Assembly: GCF_947172395.1 (NCBI RefSeq)
Contig: NC_069104.1
Location: 5,731,355-5,795,354 of the forward strand
Origin: Bicyclus anynana
Lineage: Eukaryota; Arthropoda; Insecta; Lepidoptera; Nymphalidae
DNA: 64,000 nt
Direction of reading: 5' to 3'
Position numbers and translations under genes: made by a program
Notes under the pieces: model-generated
Database searches by the model: none
Told to the model about the DNA's origin: nothing
What the model saw: only the letters and a program-made list of their open reading frames with translations
Shown: one piece after another, positions 10,841 to 22,069 of the stretch
Layout of the letters: each line of letters begins with the position of its first letter
How positions within the stretch are numbered: the stretch's first letter is position 1

Positions 10841-13068
10841 GCATGAGCTGACAAACTTTCAGCTTTTAATGACGAAAGTCTAGCCGCACTAGCTCTTGGA
10901 CTAACACAGTGCGCAAAACACGCTAATTTTACTTTGCCGACCGTCCGCCGATGCGATGCGAGATCTATGTGCTTAGCGAATGAAAAATTCAATTCAAAAT
11001 TGTATGATTGGTCCCTTTGTTCAGTGAATACGAAATATCGTTGACAACAAGCGCCGGTTTGTTTTGCAGCGCGCACACAATTTGTTTGTTGATCAGGATA
11101 ATAATTATTCAGTTTCCAAATGCCGACCCGTTGCCTTTTTACATTTGTTTCGCTCTATCGAATGACTAATTTGTTATTTATGAAGCTCTCACTAAATAAT
11201 TTTGTCAAAACAGTTTATCCAGTATAATAAATGCTTAAATGAGTTGATTTGTTACCCATTTGTATATTAACTGCTGAAATTATCTTGACAAATTTGGTAT
11301 ACAGATAAATTGCATTTTGGATATGCACATTTTTTTATCACATTTTTTATCTCTCAGGAATCAAAGTCGCGGTATCTTAAAAAACTAAATCAACAAAGGC
11401 ACGTGTACTAGTTTTGATAATTCTCACACAACTCTTCCGGCTTCTAAGGAATTTGTTTATTGACAGAGTTATTTTAACACGAAGTTTAAGACCCTTTAAA
11501 TTTCAATCACTCTACAAACGCAATACGCCGTATATAGCAGCTCCCTTAGTGTGCGCCAATCTTTAGACCTGACAATAAATCTCCGTAATACATGAACCAT
11601 CACATTCTACTAAACAATAGCATTTTACCCACTTACACCACTATTACACGATAATTCCTCATTAATGTCATTCCATAGCGTTCAAAAAAAGAACCGCGCG
11701 CGCAAAAAATTTCCTTCGCAACAACAATAACACAAAACAGCGACATCCAATTAATTGACGAGAGAGAACAGAGAGAGAGAGAGACACGTCAGTCGCAGGG
11801 GCTTTATATTCTTCGTATTATTTGCGGCAATCGCAGAGGGAGGGCGTCATAATTTACCCAACACGGCAATTCCCGACAGCGCACCGCGCCGCTCCAAATG
11901 TGCGCTCTGCACAGGCGGACCAGTTGACGTGGAAAACGGGGACATGACTTCAAATGCGTAAACATTAATATAAAAAAATCACATTTATTATACACTGATT
12001 CAGTAACCCAACCGGTGGACTTCGTACCACCTAAATTTACTAAAGCAGCGATTATTTCTTTGGGATATTTTCTCGATTTCTTTTTTTTTAAACCACCTAG
12101 CAGTTTTAAAATTTTACTTCATCTTGGTCGACGCGTTCAGTGCTGAAGTTCGTGTCCGCATTTCATTGTTCTTTTTACGTTCTTCACAGTTTTCTTTCAC
12201 TCATTTCGGACCAAAATAACTCGGAGTTCTCTGGTAGGTAACACATAGCTGAGAGCCTAGTTCCAACTCGAATCTGCTTCTGGATCGAGAACTTGTTACA
12301 AGTAGTTCTCCACGCAATCTTCTCCAACTACACATCTCAAAGGCATCTATCCTCCTTCGGTATATCGTTAGGTGGTACGAAGTACTTCGAATCAGATAAG
12401 CATAGAGTATTTGTTGGACGAACAAATTATATTCAAAGGAAAATTCGTAGTTGCTTCGAAACACGATAATATGACATTTTTGACAGAAAAACCGGACAGC
12501 TCCTCGAAAACGCCAAAGAATTGGCAACACTAGCCGTAGTCAGCGCTACGTAGGTTTCCGTCGGAGAGAACTGCCGCGCAAGTTCCGGGAATCTAGAGCA
12601 TTTTGCAGTTTGTGAGACTGCCGCCGTACGATAACTTGGCCTTTATGTACAGAGAAAAACGTTACATTAAATCGCTTCTTAGTTGCGCGCGGGACAAGGT
12701 AGAGCGAATGACTAGATCAAGGGCCCACTTTATCTGTATTTTGCTAAATTTGTTAACCCGTAACTAGTTAAAAACTTTAACGAGGTTGATGATTTTTGCA
12801 TTGTAGAGATATGGCGAATGGCGAAACGATTATTATTTCAATAGGTAAGTATTATTTACGAAGACAAAATTTAATTCTGAGAAAATACTGATATTTTATA
12901 GCACTCCAAGCGAGTGTAATTTCATAAATTGTATATTTTCTTGGATATTTGTGATAAAAAATTTGTAAAATAGATTATTTATTTATTGATTTATTTATTT
13001 GAGATGTTTCCTTAGTGAAAGCCAAGTAGCCGTATTTTTCTTGAAAAAATTAATTTATATCATCATCA

Positions 13069-13150
13069 TCAGCCATTAATCATCCACTGCTGGACATACA
13101 CCTTTATTAAGCAGCGACAGTTCGCTGTATTCTTTGCAACCAACTTCCGG
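13069..13150 (-). mobile_element. LINE 3' end fragment
   Basis: The minus strand reads GGTGTATGTCCAGCAGTGGA then a (GATGAT) tail, decoding KVYVQQW, the characteristic last residues of a lepidopteran LINE reverse-transcriptase ORF. Only the tip survives. Confidence 0.6.
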
Positions 13151-13507
13151 AGGTCGTCGTTAATTAATATAATATCTAATAATTTTAGTAATTCATAAAA
13201 AGCAACAATACAAGAAACATAAAAAGTAGGCAACAAACAAGCATTCTGAAACAACCTTTGCAAGCTTAAGCTGTTAAAAGAAAAACAAATATATTTCGTA
13301 AAAAGACAGCCCCTTAAGTTGAGTGAATGACGAGATTAAATAGAGTAAAAGTTATGTAATGCAAGCAGACGCTGCAGCTGACTGACATAAAGAGGCAACT
13401 CGCCGAGTAAAAAGTCCGTTTAATTTTATCCTGCCATGAGAAAGATCTCATTTTTGTTTACGTACATTTTATTGCTGGCTTATATTTGATTATTTGTCTA
13501 TATTATA

Positions 13508-13928
13508 ATCATCATCCTATTTTAATAGTCCACTGTAGGGTGCACTAAAGAGTCAGTCTTTTAGGGAACGAGGAACAAAGGGGAAGCTAGAGCTTATTCC
13601 CACAACGCTGCTCCGATGTGGGCTGAAGACGATATCTAATGTTTACTTTATAAAGACTTGAAGTGATCTGCGAAGCACGGGGGTGTAGCTTCACATGCTT
13701 CCCAATTCCAGTCTGCTAATGAGAATATCTCGAAAGGAAGTAATAAATCCCAAAAACTGTAACACGTCTCTATAATTCTGTCTAACACGGTACAATAGAT
13801 ACAGAGAGATAATATAGACAGAATTTGAAACTCACGTTTTGGGGTTATAAAAAAATCGAAACCACAATACTCGAACACAGAACCTAATGACCAAAGTCGC
13901 ATTGGTTATCAACTGGACCACTCACCAC
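13508..13928 (-). mobile_element. SINE family C, diverged
   Basis: The tRNA-like head is at the right (minus strand GTGAGTGGTCCAGTTGATAA, then ACCAATGCGAC and a weak box B). The body contains CACGCTGCTCC-type sequence (ACAACGCTGCTCCGATGTGG), shared with the copy at 46862-47158. Confidence 0.5.
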
Positions 13929-14639
13929 TGGTCTACTTACTATTTTGGTCATTGTCATCAACCCATTAAGATAAACATCAAATAAATTGAAAAGTGTCAT
14001 CTACCTGCTGTAAATTATCCACCAGTAGGCACCGGATAACATGTGTTACATATAATCCTAATTTCGTATATGTCAACTAGCATACGTCAAAGATACTAAG
14101 GCCGTTGTCAATAAACCAAAAAAAAAAAGAAGAAAAAAAAACAAACGAAATCTGTATATAGATAAGAAAAGTCACGCAATTATTCGCACGAGCTTTGACT
14201 AATATATCTCGTTGACAATAAAATATGGCGAGTTTTTACTGGCGCAGCGAGCGAGCGGCTGGCGAACGGTACGACTGTCGCGCGCAACCGTGGGGGAATA
14301 TTAAACGGACCCCGGCTGAACTTAATATCGCGACTCTCATCTCTCAGACCGATATCTCCGAGTTACACATCTACGTTGGTACGAGTATAGTACTCTTCTA
14401 TAGGTACAATATTACAGTATTAAATTGTATTGTCCACACAAATTGATAATTTTTCTCGGTCCAAAAAAAAAAAGAAAAACAAAAAAGCTTTTATGTCACA
14501 TAAATGAACAAAGGAGAATGTGCGCTCGCCGTTATTACTGGGAATTTTTTCCATGAAAATAGCAATGTAATTAATATTGTTTCAGTAGTGGAGTCCAGTA
14601 AAATATAATTAGTGATTCCTCATTACCGCGCGGCATGGC

Positions 14640-14785
14640 CCCTCTGGACGTTCGTGCGTCTGCTGGCTTATGGTTATTAATAACGCCGCCCCCCCCTGCC
14701 GCCGCCCCCCTCGGACTCCCCACGCTCGCTGCCGCTGCCGCACGTCTGACATTTTAATTCCGGACTCGGAGCTACGAGTATACGT
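14640..14785. promoter_or_regulatory. GC-rich patch, candidate regulatory region
   Basis: An island of CpG-rich sequence in AT-rich intron, with C-runs of 6-8 at 14686-14711 (G-runs on the gene's strand, able to form a G-quadruplex). No repeat is recognised. It could be an intronic promoter or enhancer; no TATA or clear initiator is visible. Confidence 0.3.
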
Positions 14786-15029
14786 CCACAGCGAGAGCCT
14801 ATACCCCACGCTATCGACGCCGACGGTACAATCGACTCTATTTTCATTTAACTCCATTTCGTGATGCTATCGTCTCTACACACAAGATCTACGTTATTGA
14901 TAACGTTTCCAATCAAACTCTCATTCACGACGTTGTCAATACAATTTAAATTTAAAAATGTAGAGCAATGAAGCAACGCTAGAGTTGTTGGGGGAAAAAA
15001 AAAGTTCCGAGCCTTCGTGTACAGAATAG

Positions 15030-15340
15030 GCCGTTCGGGAACTATAAATATCGAGTGGAGCAGGCGAACATCACTAGCTGCAAATGCTACAATGGCGGTC
15101 GGGCGAGCGCAGGTCGAGCGCAACATGGCTGCCTGGTAGGCGGTTCGTGTGACGGAGACAAAAGTTCCAACGAGTACGGCCCTCCCGCTCGCACTCGCAC
15201 GCAACGCTCGCATCGATCTCCACTCGCGCCGCTCGCCCCCAGCACCAGAAAGGCGGAACTAACAAAATTACAAAGCGCTTTCGAGCCGCTAATCATAAAA
15301 TAAGATACGACGTTTCATTTCGACCGTACGACTCTAGAGC
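15030..15340 (+). promoter_or_regulatory. GC-rich patch with TATA-like box
   Basis: TATAAATA at 15043-15050 is followed 40-75 bases later by ACAATGGCGGTC and CAACATGGCTGCC, both close to the YY1/Pho motif, in CpG-rich, non-repetitive sequence. A short ORF starting at 15092 (MAVGRAQVERNMAAW, then stop) is not gene-like. It may be an intronic promoter on the strand opposite the gene, or an enhancer. Confidence 0.3.
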
Positions 15341-16165
15341 GATCACGATGCTGGAATGGCCCTTGACTCACTAAATTCTACTGACATCGCACCGGAGTAT
15401 TAACCCCGCGCTCTAAGTTTGGCACAGACGGAGTTTTAGAACAACGCAAGTTGCATTTTAACGTCAACTTATGATTTGTGGCGACGACATTTTATACTAT
15501 AGACATGTTATATCTCTAAAAAAAGTAAGCCGAATTTTAGCTACTCCACCGAGCGCACAATTTTCTGTTTAATTTCATTATACATTTATATTTAAACAAT
15601 TTTTAAAGTTCCTAAACACACAACTCGACATTGTATATTTAAAATTATTATTTGTTTAAATAATTTTCGTTGTTCACTATGCGGTCAATTAGCCGCTTTA
15701 GCCTAAATTTTGACGAGCTAGGGACACCTCTATTATAAATATAAAATCTTTGATCTGTGGTCCTTCCTTTGTGGTATCATTACGCTCAATTTATTATGTG
15801 CAAAGGCAGCCGATTGAGGGATTCCTTGCCAACAGTACAATAATTGCGTCAGTGAACAAAAAACGTAACGTGGAGTTTCAGTAGTGAGCGGAATTTTTAA
15901 TTATGTTTGTTACTTTGATTGAAAGCGAGAACCGCTTTAGTCGACGACTGTATAATAGGAACAGAGCCACATTTTATCTTCGCTGGAACGGGATCTAATA
16001 ACTTTGTATCAGAATACATTTTAGACTTACAGCACTCGATCCGGTCCTTATTAAGCATTAGTGTGGTTACGGATTCGAATCCTGCTCTAGTCATGTTTTA
16101 GTGTAAGTTAAAAAAAATAGTTGTCTCGTTGATCAAGGAGCTTTAGATTATCTATAAAATAATTT

Positions 16166-17110
16166 AATATTTGCACCCCGCGGTACAAAACGAGACCTTG
16201 CTTACGAGGAAAGATAAAAAGTTTATCAAACGGCATCACTATTCAATTTCATTTTTGTTTTTACATTTGAATATTTCTTGATGGAATGTCTAACTCATTT
16301 AGTATAAATATCAAATATCGTGACGCGCATCTTAAGACCTTTAAAGCTTGTAAAAAGTTTATAGCCATATTCAGTGGCGTGCATAAGGTTTTTAAGTAGG
16401 GTATGCACTATAAGTAAAAATTGGAAAAAATCCTTGTCCTAACTATGTATTCTGTGGTCCAACATAGGTTTGTATTGAGTCCTTAGGATAGGCAGTAAAT
16501 TTTTGCATGTATGAAGTGCACGCCACTGGCCATATTATTCATGTTTTGCAACGGACACTGTCAGTATGTACACATACAATCATCTCTAGGCGACAGTTGC
16601 CTAGGCATTCGACTCTCACTGGGAATCCTCGCAGCTGAGGACTCAGTATCAAAAGAGTGACGTATAATATTTGCACCCCGCGGTACAAAACGAGACCTTG
16701 CTTACGAGGAAAGAGAAAAAATTTATCAAACGGCATCACTATTCAATTTCATTTTTGTTTTTACATTTGAATATTTCTTGATTAACATCAACCTAACCTA
16801 ACTCAAATAGACAAATATCAAATATCGTGGTGGCATCATCTTTCATCACCTTTAAAGCTTGTAAAACGTTTATAGCCATACTATTCATGTACAACGGACA
16901 CTGTATACAATCATCTCTAGATGACAGTTGCCCAGGCATTCGACTCTCACTGGGAATCGTCACAGCTGACGACTCAGCATCAAAAGAGTGACGTTTAATA
17001 TTTGAACCCCGCGGTATAAAACGGAGCCTTGCTTACGAGAAAGGGGGTTTATCAAAACGTCATCTCTATTCAATTTCATTTTTGTTTCAATTATCAGGTA
17101 TTCATTGATG
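16166..17110. repeat. ~333-bp tandem repeat, about 2.8 copies
   Basis: Copies start AATATTTGCACCCCGCGGTA at 16166 and 16666, and as AATATTTGAACCCCGCGGTA at 16997. After removing the hAT insertion and its duplicated target from copy one, the first period is 335 and the second is 331. Shared blocks include ATTCAATTTCATTTTTGTTT and CATTCGACTCTCACTGGGAA. Copies one and two are the most alike; copy three is cut after about 110 bases. Confidence 0.9.
16372..16528. mobile_element. hAT MITE, 157 bp, with perfect 8-bp TSD
   Basis: TIRs CAGTGGCGTGCA / TGCACGCCACTG, flanked by identical GCCATATT at 16364-16371 and 16529-16536. It sits inside the first copy of the 333-bp tandem repeat; the second copy (around 16875) has the empty site, so both boundaries are certain. 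No ORF. Confidence 0.92.
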
Positions 17111-17152
17111 TTAAATAATGTCTTTTAGCATCAATGGATATCCGAATATAAA

Positions 17153-17325
17153 TCTATGGGTACTAATATTATAAAGACGTAACGTTCGTGAGGTTGTAGG
17201 GGGGTAATCTCTGGATCTACAGAACCGATTTTGGAAGAAAGCCACAGGTATATTGAAAGTGTCATAGGCCCGTATTTTATCTCCATAATCTCACGGGTAC
17301 GGGAACTACGCGTGGTGTTGACTAG
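17153..17325 (+). mobile_element. Helitron-like element, 173 bp
   Basis: A|TCTATGGGTACTAATATTATAA at the 5' end and GACTAG|T at the 3' end, so 5' TC, 3' CTAG and an A/T insertion point, as for Helitrons. The interior matches the element at 19040-19235 (AACCGATTTT, GGGAACTACGCG). Confidence 0.75.
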
Positions 17326-17380
17326 TGAGTGTATAAATAAGTGCCATGTAAAAATAATTGACATAATATCAATACCATTA

Positions 17381-17888
17381 ACAACCCATATTTGGCTCAC
17401 TGTTGAGCACAAATCTGTTCTTAGAATAATAAGAGTTAGGCTAATAGTCCACCAAACAGATACAATGCAAATTCATACACCAAGAGATTTATAGAAAATT
17501 CTCAGGTATGCAGGTTTCTTCACGATGTTTATCCTTCTTTTTTTTATTCTTTACAAATAAGCCCTTGACTACAATCTCACCAGTGATGATGCTGTCTGAG
17601 ATGGAAGCGGGCTAACTTGTTAGGAGGAGGATGAAAATCCACATCCATTTCGATTTCTACACGACATCGTACCGGAACACTAAATCGCTTGGCGGTACGT
17701 CTTTGTCGGTAGGGTGGTAACTGGCCACGGCCGAAGCCTCCCATCAGCCAAAAGCCTCCTTCGCCGATTGAGACACGTTGATTTTTAATTTCTTAAAATG
17801 CACACAACTGAAAAGTTGAAATGCAAACCGGATTCAAACCTACGCGCTTCGAATCGAAGGCAGAGGTTATATCTACTCGGTTATCACG
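17381..17888 (-). mobile_element. SINE family B interrupted by a SINE family A
   Basis: Family B tail and body occupy 17381-17537 (CCCATATTTGGCTCACTG, TATGCAGGTTTCTTCACG). The tRNA-like head and linker occupy 17763-17888 (GATTGAGACACG, box B TTCGAATCGAAGG region). Between them lies a family A copy. TCCTTC at 17532-17537 and 17757-17762 is the duplicated target. Confidence 0.85.
17538..17756 (-). mobile_element. SINE family A, 5'-truncated, nested
   Basis: On the minus strand it runs from GCTTCGGCCGTGGCC through TACCGCCAAGCGATTTAGTG to the tail GATTGTAGTCAAGGGC and a short A-run. The tRNA head is missing. Inserted within SINE family B. Confidence 0.85.
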
Positions 17889-18494
17889 AAATGTTTACGT
17901 CCTTTCAATATTCCTCGATATAATTGGAGTAGGTCGACCACGTGCGTTTCATAAGTAGGCGCCTGTGAGAGATTTGATATGTGTGCGTACTTGTGTAGGC
18001 ATGTACCTAATTGTACATGAAACGGATTGTGACGTAACGGATCCGCTCACGTCGCCGCCAGCGAGTTCCCAACTGTGACTAAAATCTAAATAGAGGTTTG
18101 TTTGAGCTTCTATTGCAATTGCATTCAGTTACAGTACGAATTGACGTTTTATATGTGACAATAGCAAATATGTACATTTTGATTTTCATTAAATTTGTGA
18201 ACAGTAATATGTGTGCTTTTGAAGGGTTTTATAACATATCATTAGTAATTGTTTGTTCGAGTAATTACATTCACACTCTATTAAACATCAATGATCCGTG
18301 GAACATTTTCTTTCAACTACTTTCAATAACCTTGTTATTGCTACAAGTTTGGAGGAGAGGAGTTTATACTGTTGCTTAATTAATAGTTATACAACTTAAG
18401 AGCCACAATGTCCTACAAATCACGTGGTACATTATCTCGTTTCGATGCTCAGAATTTTTATTACCTGGAAACCCAGTTAGCTACCAGAATCAAG

Positions 18495-18600
18495 ATTTTT
18501 AACCGACTTCCAAAAAGGAGGAGGTTCTACGTTCGGCTGTAATAATTCCGTCAATTATGGACCGATTTTAAAAATTCTTTTTTTGTTTTGTAGGGTTTAC
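18495..18600 (+). repeat. Dispersed repeat fragment (CCGACTTCCAAAAAGGAGG)
   Basis: Carries ACCGACTTCCAAAAAGGAGG and TTCGGCTGTAATAATTCCG, a pattern I know as a common lepidopteran repeat. A related minus-strand scrap lies at about 30127-30165. Class uncertain. Confidence 0.5.
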
Positions 18601-18670
18601 TTCCAGGGTGGTCCCATTTTTTTACTTTTGCACTCTTTATGAAACAAATGACGCCATCGGGTGTGACTAT

Positions 18671-18804
18671 AATGCGTGCTACAGACCTGCAGTTTTAACG
18701 GTATAGTTAAAACTTCTGTGTGGGCAAAACTTTACAGTCTTTTCTGATGAAATTACGATTGGATAATACTGCGCAGTTAAAACTGAAGGTCTGCAGCCCG
18801 CATT
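18671..18804. mobile_element. Fold-back MITE-like element, 134 bp
   Basis: 29-base ends AATGCGTGCTACAGACC... and ...GGTCTGCAGCCCGCATT are inverted complements with three mismatches. The left arm also holds an inner palindrome, AGTTTTAAC-GGTATA-GTTAAAACT. No ORF and no obvious target duplication. Confidence 0.7.
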
Positions 18805-19039
18805 ACATAGGCATTCGATTTGGTTGCTTTTCGAAAGCTTACGCCGGGCCTGTACGCTCCGATCCGCACATTCACAGACTAGCCACGGCAATCAAGTCAC
18901 TTTTAGGACTGGGAACAGCGACTAAACGTTACACACATTCGGAAGCCAAACGGAGCAATTTAGTGAGGCTTTTGAAATTGTGGTACACAGACAGTGGGAT
19001 GAAACTGAGATAAACCGTTGCTGAAACTAGCAACATCAA

Positions 19040-19235
19040 TCTATACTAATATTATAAAGCTGAAGAGTTTGTTTGTTTGATTGAACGCGGTAATCTCAGG
19101 AACTACTGGTCCGATTTAAAAAATTCTTTCAGTATTAGATAGCCCATTTATCGAGGAAGGCCATAGGCTATATATTATCCCCGTATTCCTACTGGAACGG
19201 GAACCACGCGTGTGAAACCGCGCGGCGTCAGCTAG
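19040..19235 (+). mobile_element. Helitron-like element, intact 196 bp
   Basis: A|TCTATACTAATATTATAAAG ... GCGGCGTCAGCTAG|T: 5' TC, 3' CTAG and insertion between A and T. The best-preserved member here and the reference for the other copies. Resembles the small non-autonomous lepidopteran Helitrons known as Lep1 (name from memory). No coding capacity. Confidence 0.85.
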
Positions 19236-19546
19236 TACTACATAAACCAGAAAGCTAAAACTTGCAAAGCAATACGACAATCTAAAGCAGAAAGTTGTCA
19301 AAACGCGATGGTGTTGTGCAGTTGCGAAACCAGTGATCGTAACACAAATATCGCGTGTGTGGTTGCCCTTAGTTTACTTATGATTTAAGTAGGTACCTTG
19401 TACCTAGAGTTCTGCAGCTGTTTTCGTCACATATTTGGTGTAAAAATACTACATACACATGGACTAAAAGTGACTTGATTGTCGTGACTGGTGTATGAAC
19501 TTATTCATACATTCAACTTATATGTTTATAATGATGACGTGACGAA

Positions 19547-19806
19547 GAGACCTGATAGCTCAGTGGATCCGGGGCATGCACTTTCAACTTTTCAGTTATA
19601 TACATTTAAAAAAATAAATATCACGTGTCTCAGACGGTGAAGGAAAAACATTGCGAGGAAACCTGCATATCTGAGAATTTTCTTAATTCTCTGCGAGTGT
19701 GAAGTCTGCCAATATGCATTGGGCCATCGTGGTTGACTAAGGCCTAATCCCTCTCATTCTGAGAGGAGAGTCGTGCAACAGTAAGCCAAATATTATGGGT
19801 TGTTAA
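19547..19806 (+). mobile_element. SINE family B with deleted head
   Basis: Starts GACCTGATAGCTCAGTGGAT (box A) and jumps directly to CCGGGGCATGCAC, so box B is deleted. The rest follows the family: CACGTGTCTCAGACGGTGAAGG, CTGCGAGTGTGAAGTCTGCC and the CCTCTCATTCTGAGAGGAGA palindrome. Confidence 0.8.
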
Positions 19807-20209
19807 TTGTAAATTTGTGCTATTTTGAAGACCATACAAAAAGGCTGATTCTAATTAATCTCGCAACTTGCATCACTCGATTTCACTTCGCATTCCAAAT
19901 ATTTCCTTTACCATATGTAAAAATAATAAAATGTCAAAGTTTTCAAACCTACAAAGCAAAGCATGTGCGTTAAGTGCGAAATGTGTTAGCAATAACTGTG
20001 AATGTAGTCGGGTTGAGAGATAACAATGTTCGTGCCAAAAACAATTCACACTCGGCCGCGCATTCCGATCGTTTGAGACCAATCCGACGAATAGACTAGC
20101 CCTCTGCCTAGGCCTTTATTCAGAACTAGACACAATCGCGGCTCTGGTTTCTTTCGAATGCCGATGGATTGCTACAAGCTAAACCTAATTAACTTACGAC
20201 GACCTCAAT

Positions 20210-20330
20210 TCAGTTAGTAAAACCTTGGTTTTCAACAGAGAGATCCTGGGTTTGATTACCTATTCAATTTAGGATATTATATTTTCTAAACTATCTCAGG
20301 TCTGGTATGGTGGTGGTGAGCTTTGGGCGT
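20210..20330 (+). mobile_element. Possible SINE head fragment
   Basis: Contains CTGGGTTTGATTACC, a decayed box B, followed by CTCAGGTCTGGTATGGTGG, resembling the linker of SINE family A. Too diverged for certainty. Confidence 0.35.
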
Positions 20331-21059
20331 GTCAATCAATAGCTAGTTTATCGTTGAATAATTATGAAAACACAGATTATTTCCAATTAGTATTTTCAAA
20401 GATTATTATGACAGACCATATATGATAACCAACCACACGAATCTCCAAGTCACATAAACAGTTTGATTCATTTACTAAGCTTCGTTTTATCAAGACCCGT
20501 ATCTACTATTAGTGCATTGCTCAGAAAAGTCGACAAGCGGTTACGAGTACAAAAGAAAAAAAATCTTTGTATTTATTTAAGTACTTAACTAAAAAAAAAT
20601 GGTTTTTTCTGACGCTACATTTTAATAAGGCGTCCGCTATGTACACAATCCACAACAAATACACAAAAACGGGACAGCAACTAAATTAAGCAATAATTAC
20701 AATTATTATCTTGTGGTTATTTATAAAAAAAAAACCTAATCTCGAAACCAGAGGAACCAGATGACATTAACGGGCGCTGGGAAACGATGGCCAACCGTTC
20801 ACGAGAGCAAGCGTTGACTCATTAATCCAGTCTCGAAATTAATTTGCATATCCGTTCGCTACGAACGTCTCGGCTTAGTGGACCGAGATTGCGTTGGTCA
20901 GACTTACTTCATTTTATGTAGGCTGAAAGTCTGTTAACCCATGCTCCTACAATGGGTAAGTACAGTAGAGTTTTATGGAGTGTGGTCATATGACCATGGT
21001 GGTTTTGCAAGGAATCTTTGTTGAAGGTTTGTGGATTCATTTTCAAAAAGAAGAAGATA

Positions 21060-21240
21060 TTTTTTGGGGATATCACGAGTAATCATGTCTCTAGTCATGG
21101 CAACCCTTTGTAGATTTAAACTGTTAATTTTCAACAACCTGTTAAATTTCTCTTCGAAAATATCTTTGTAGGTGTTTTTCGAAGGGTTGCTGAGAAGCTA
21201 TGTGACTGGCAACTGGGGAGATGATTTCTTATAGGTATTG
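21060..21240. mobile_element. Relative of the 10.4-kb fold-back element
   Basis: Right arm CGAAGGGTTGCTGAGAAGCT...ACTGGGGAGATGATTTCTTAT matches the arm at 10672-10729; the left arm has GGCAACCCTTTG. The ends are not resolved. Confidence 0.5.
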
Positions 21241-21909
21241 TCCCGAGGAAAATGTATCAAAATACGCTTTATACTTTGAATTTGTAACCATTTTACTTTT
21301 TTGTCTTCTCTGTATGTGTGTGTGTGTATGTATGTGTGTGTCAAATAAACATTTATTTCTTTCTTTCTTCCAGAATAATTGATATCTACTATTTTTCGAA
21401 AGTAATGGGTACCACATCCCAAAGCTACTTCTTCTAATAAGTCCTACATAATTGGTCGTTGTATTTACGATGGTACAATGGTAGGAGCATAGGCTGACAT
21501 ATTTACAGCCCTCATAAAATGAGGTAAGTCTAGCTGTCACTGGCTCTCGGTCCGCTACCAACGTCTCGACTTAGTAACAACTTCAACGCGGCCCATTCGG
21601 GCGGATGTCGTTACATTTAACGTCGAGATAAATAATCAACGAAAATTGGTAACGAATCCAAATTAACAACATTCGATGTTTCGGAAATCAATTTTTACGT
21701 AGCAATATCAATTTCCGTGAACTTCTTTTCATGTTCCATTTTTATTTTCACAACGGATGGTTGTTGATTGAGCAAAATATTTTAGAAGTGAAAATACTTT
21801 TTGGTAGGGAAAATCTTATGGATTCGCGTCACCGACAATGCTCATGACTAACTGAACAATGTCAGCCACTGACGATCTAGTAATCCATGCTAGCAGCGCA
21901 AATCGACTG

Positions 21910-21960
21910 CCGATAAAACTGATCGTGTGTTGGTCGCGATCGGCATGATGTCATGCACAT
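21910..21960 (+). repeat. 51-bp duplicated block, copy 1
   Basis: CCGATAAAACTGATCGTGTG...GCATGATGTCATGCACAT matches 28396-28446 at 50 of 51 positions, with unrelated flanks. It contains the near-palindrome GCATGATGTCATGC. Confidence 0.9.
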
Positions 21961-22069
21961 TACGACTGACCGCGATAATGTAAAACGCTTTTATCAAGTT
22001 TTATCAATATAATATATTGAATTATACATACATACAAATAGGAAGTAGGAATTTTTTTTTTAAAATACC

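Noticed and set aside
12201..12530. 109-codon minus-strand ORF
   Set aside because: Irregular composition with no family pattern; I see no splice sites or neighbours supporting it.
20983..20996. Perfect palindrome TGGTCATATGACCA
   Set aside because: 14 bp is close to chance expectation over 64 kb and nothing around it supports a function.
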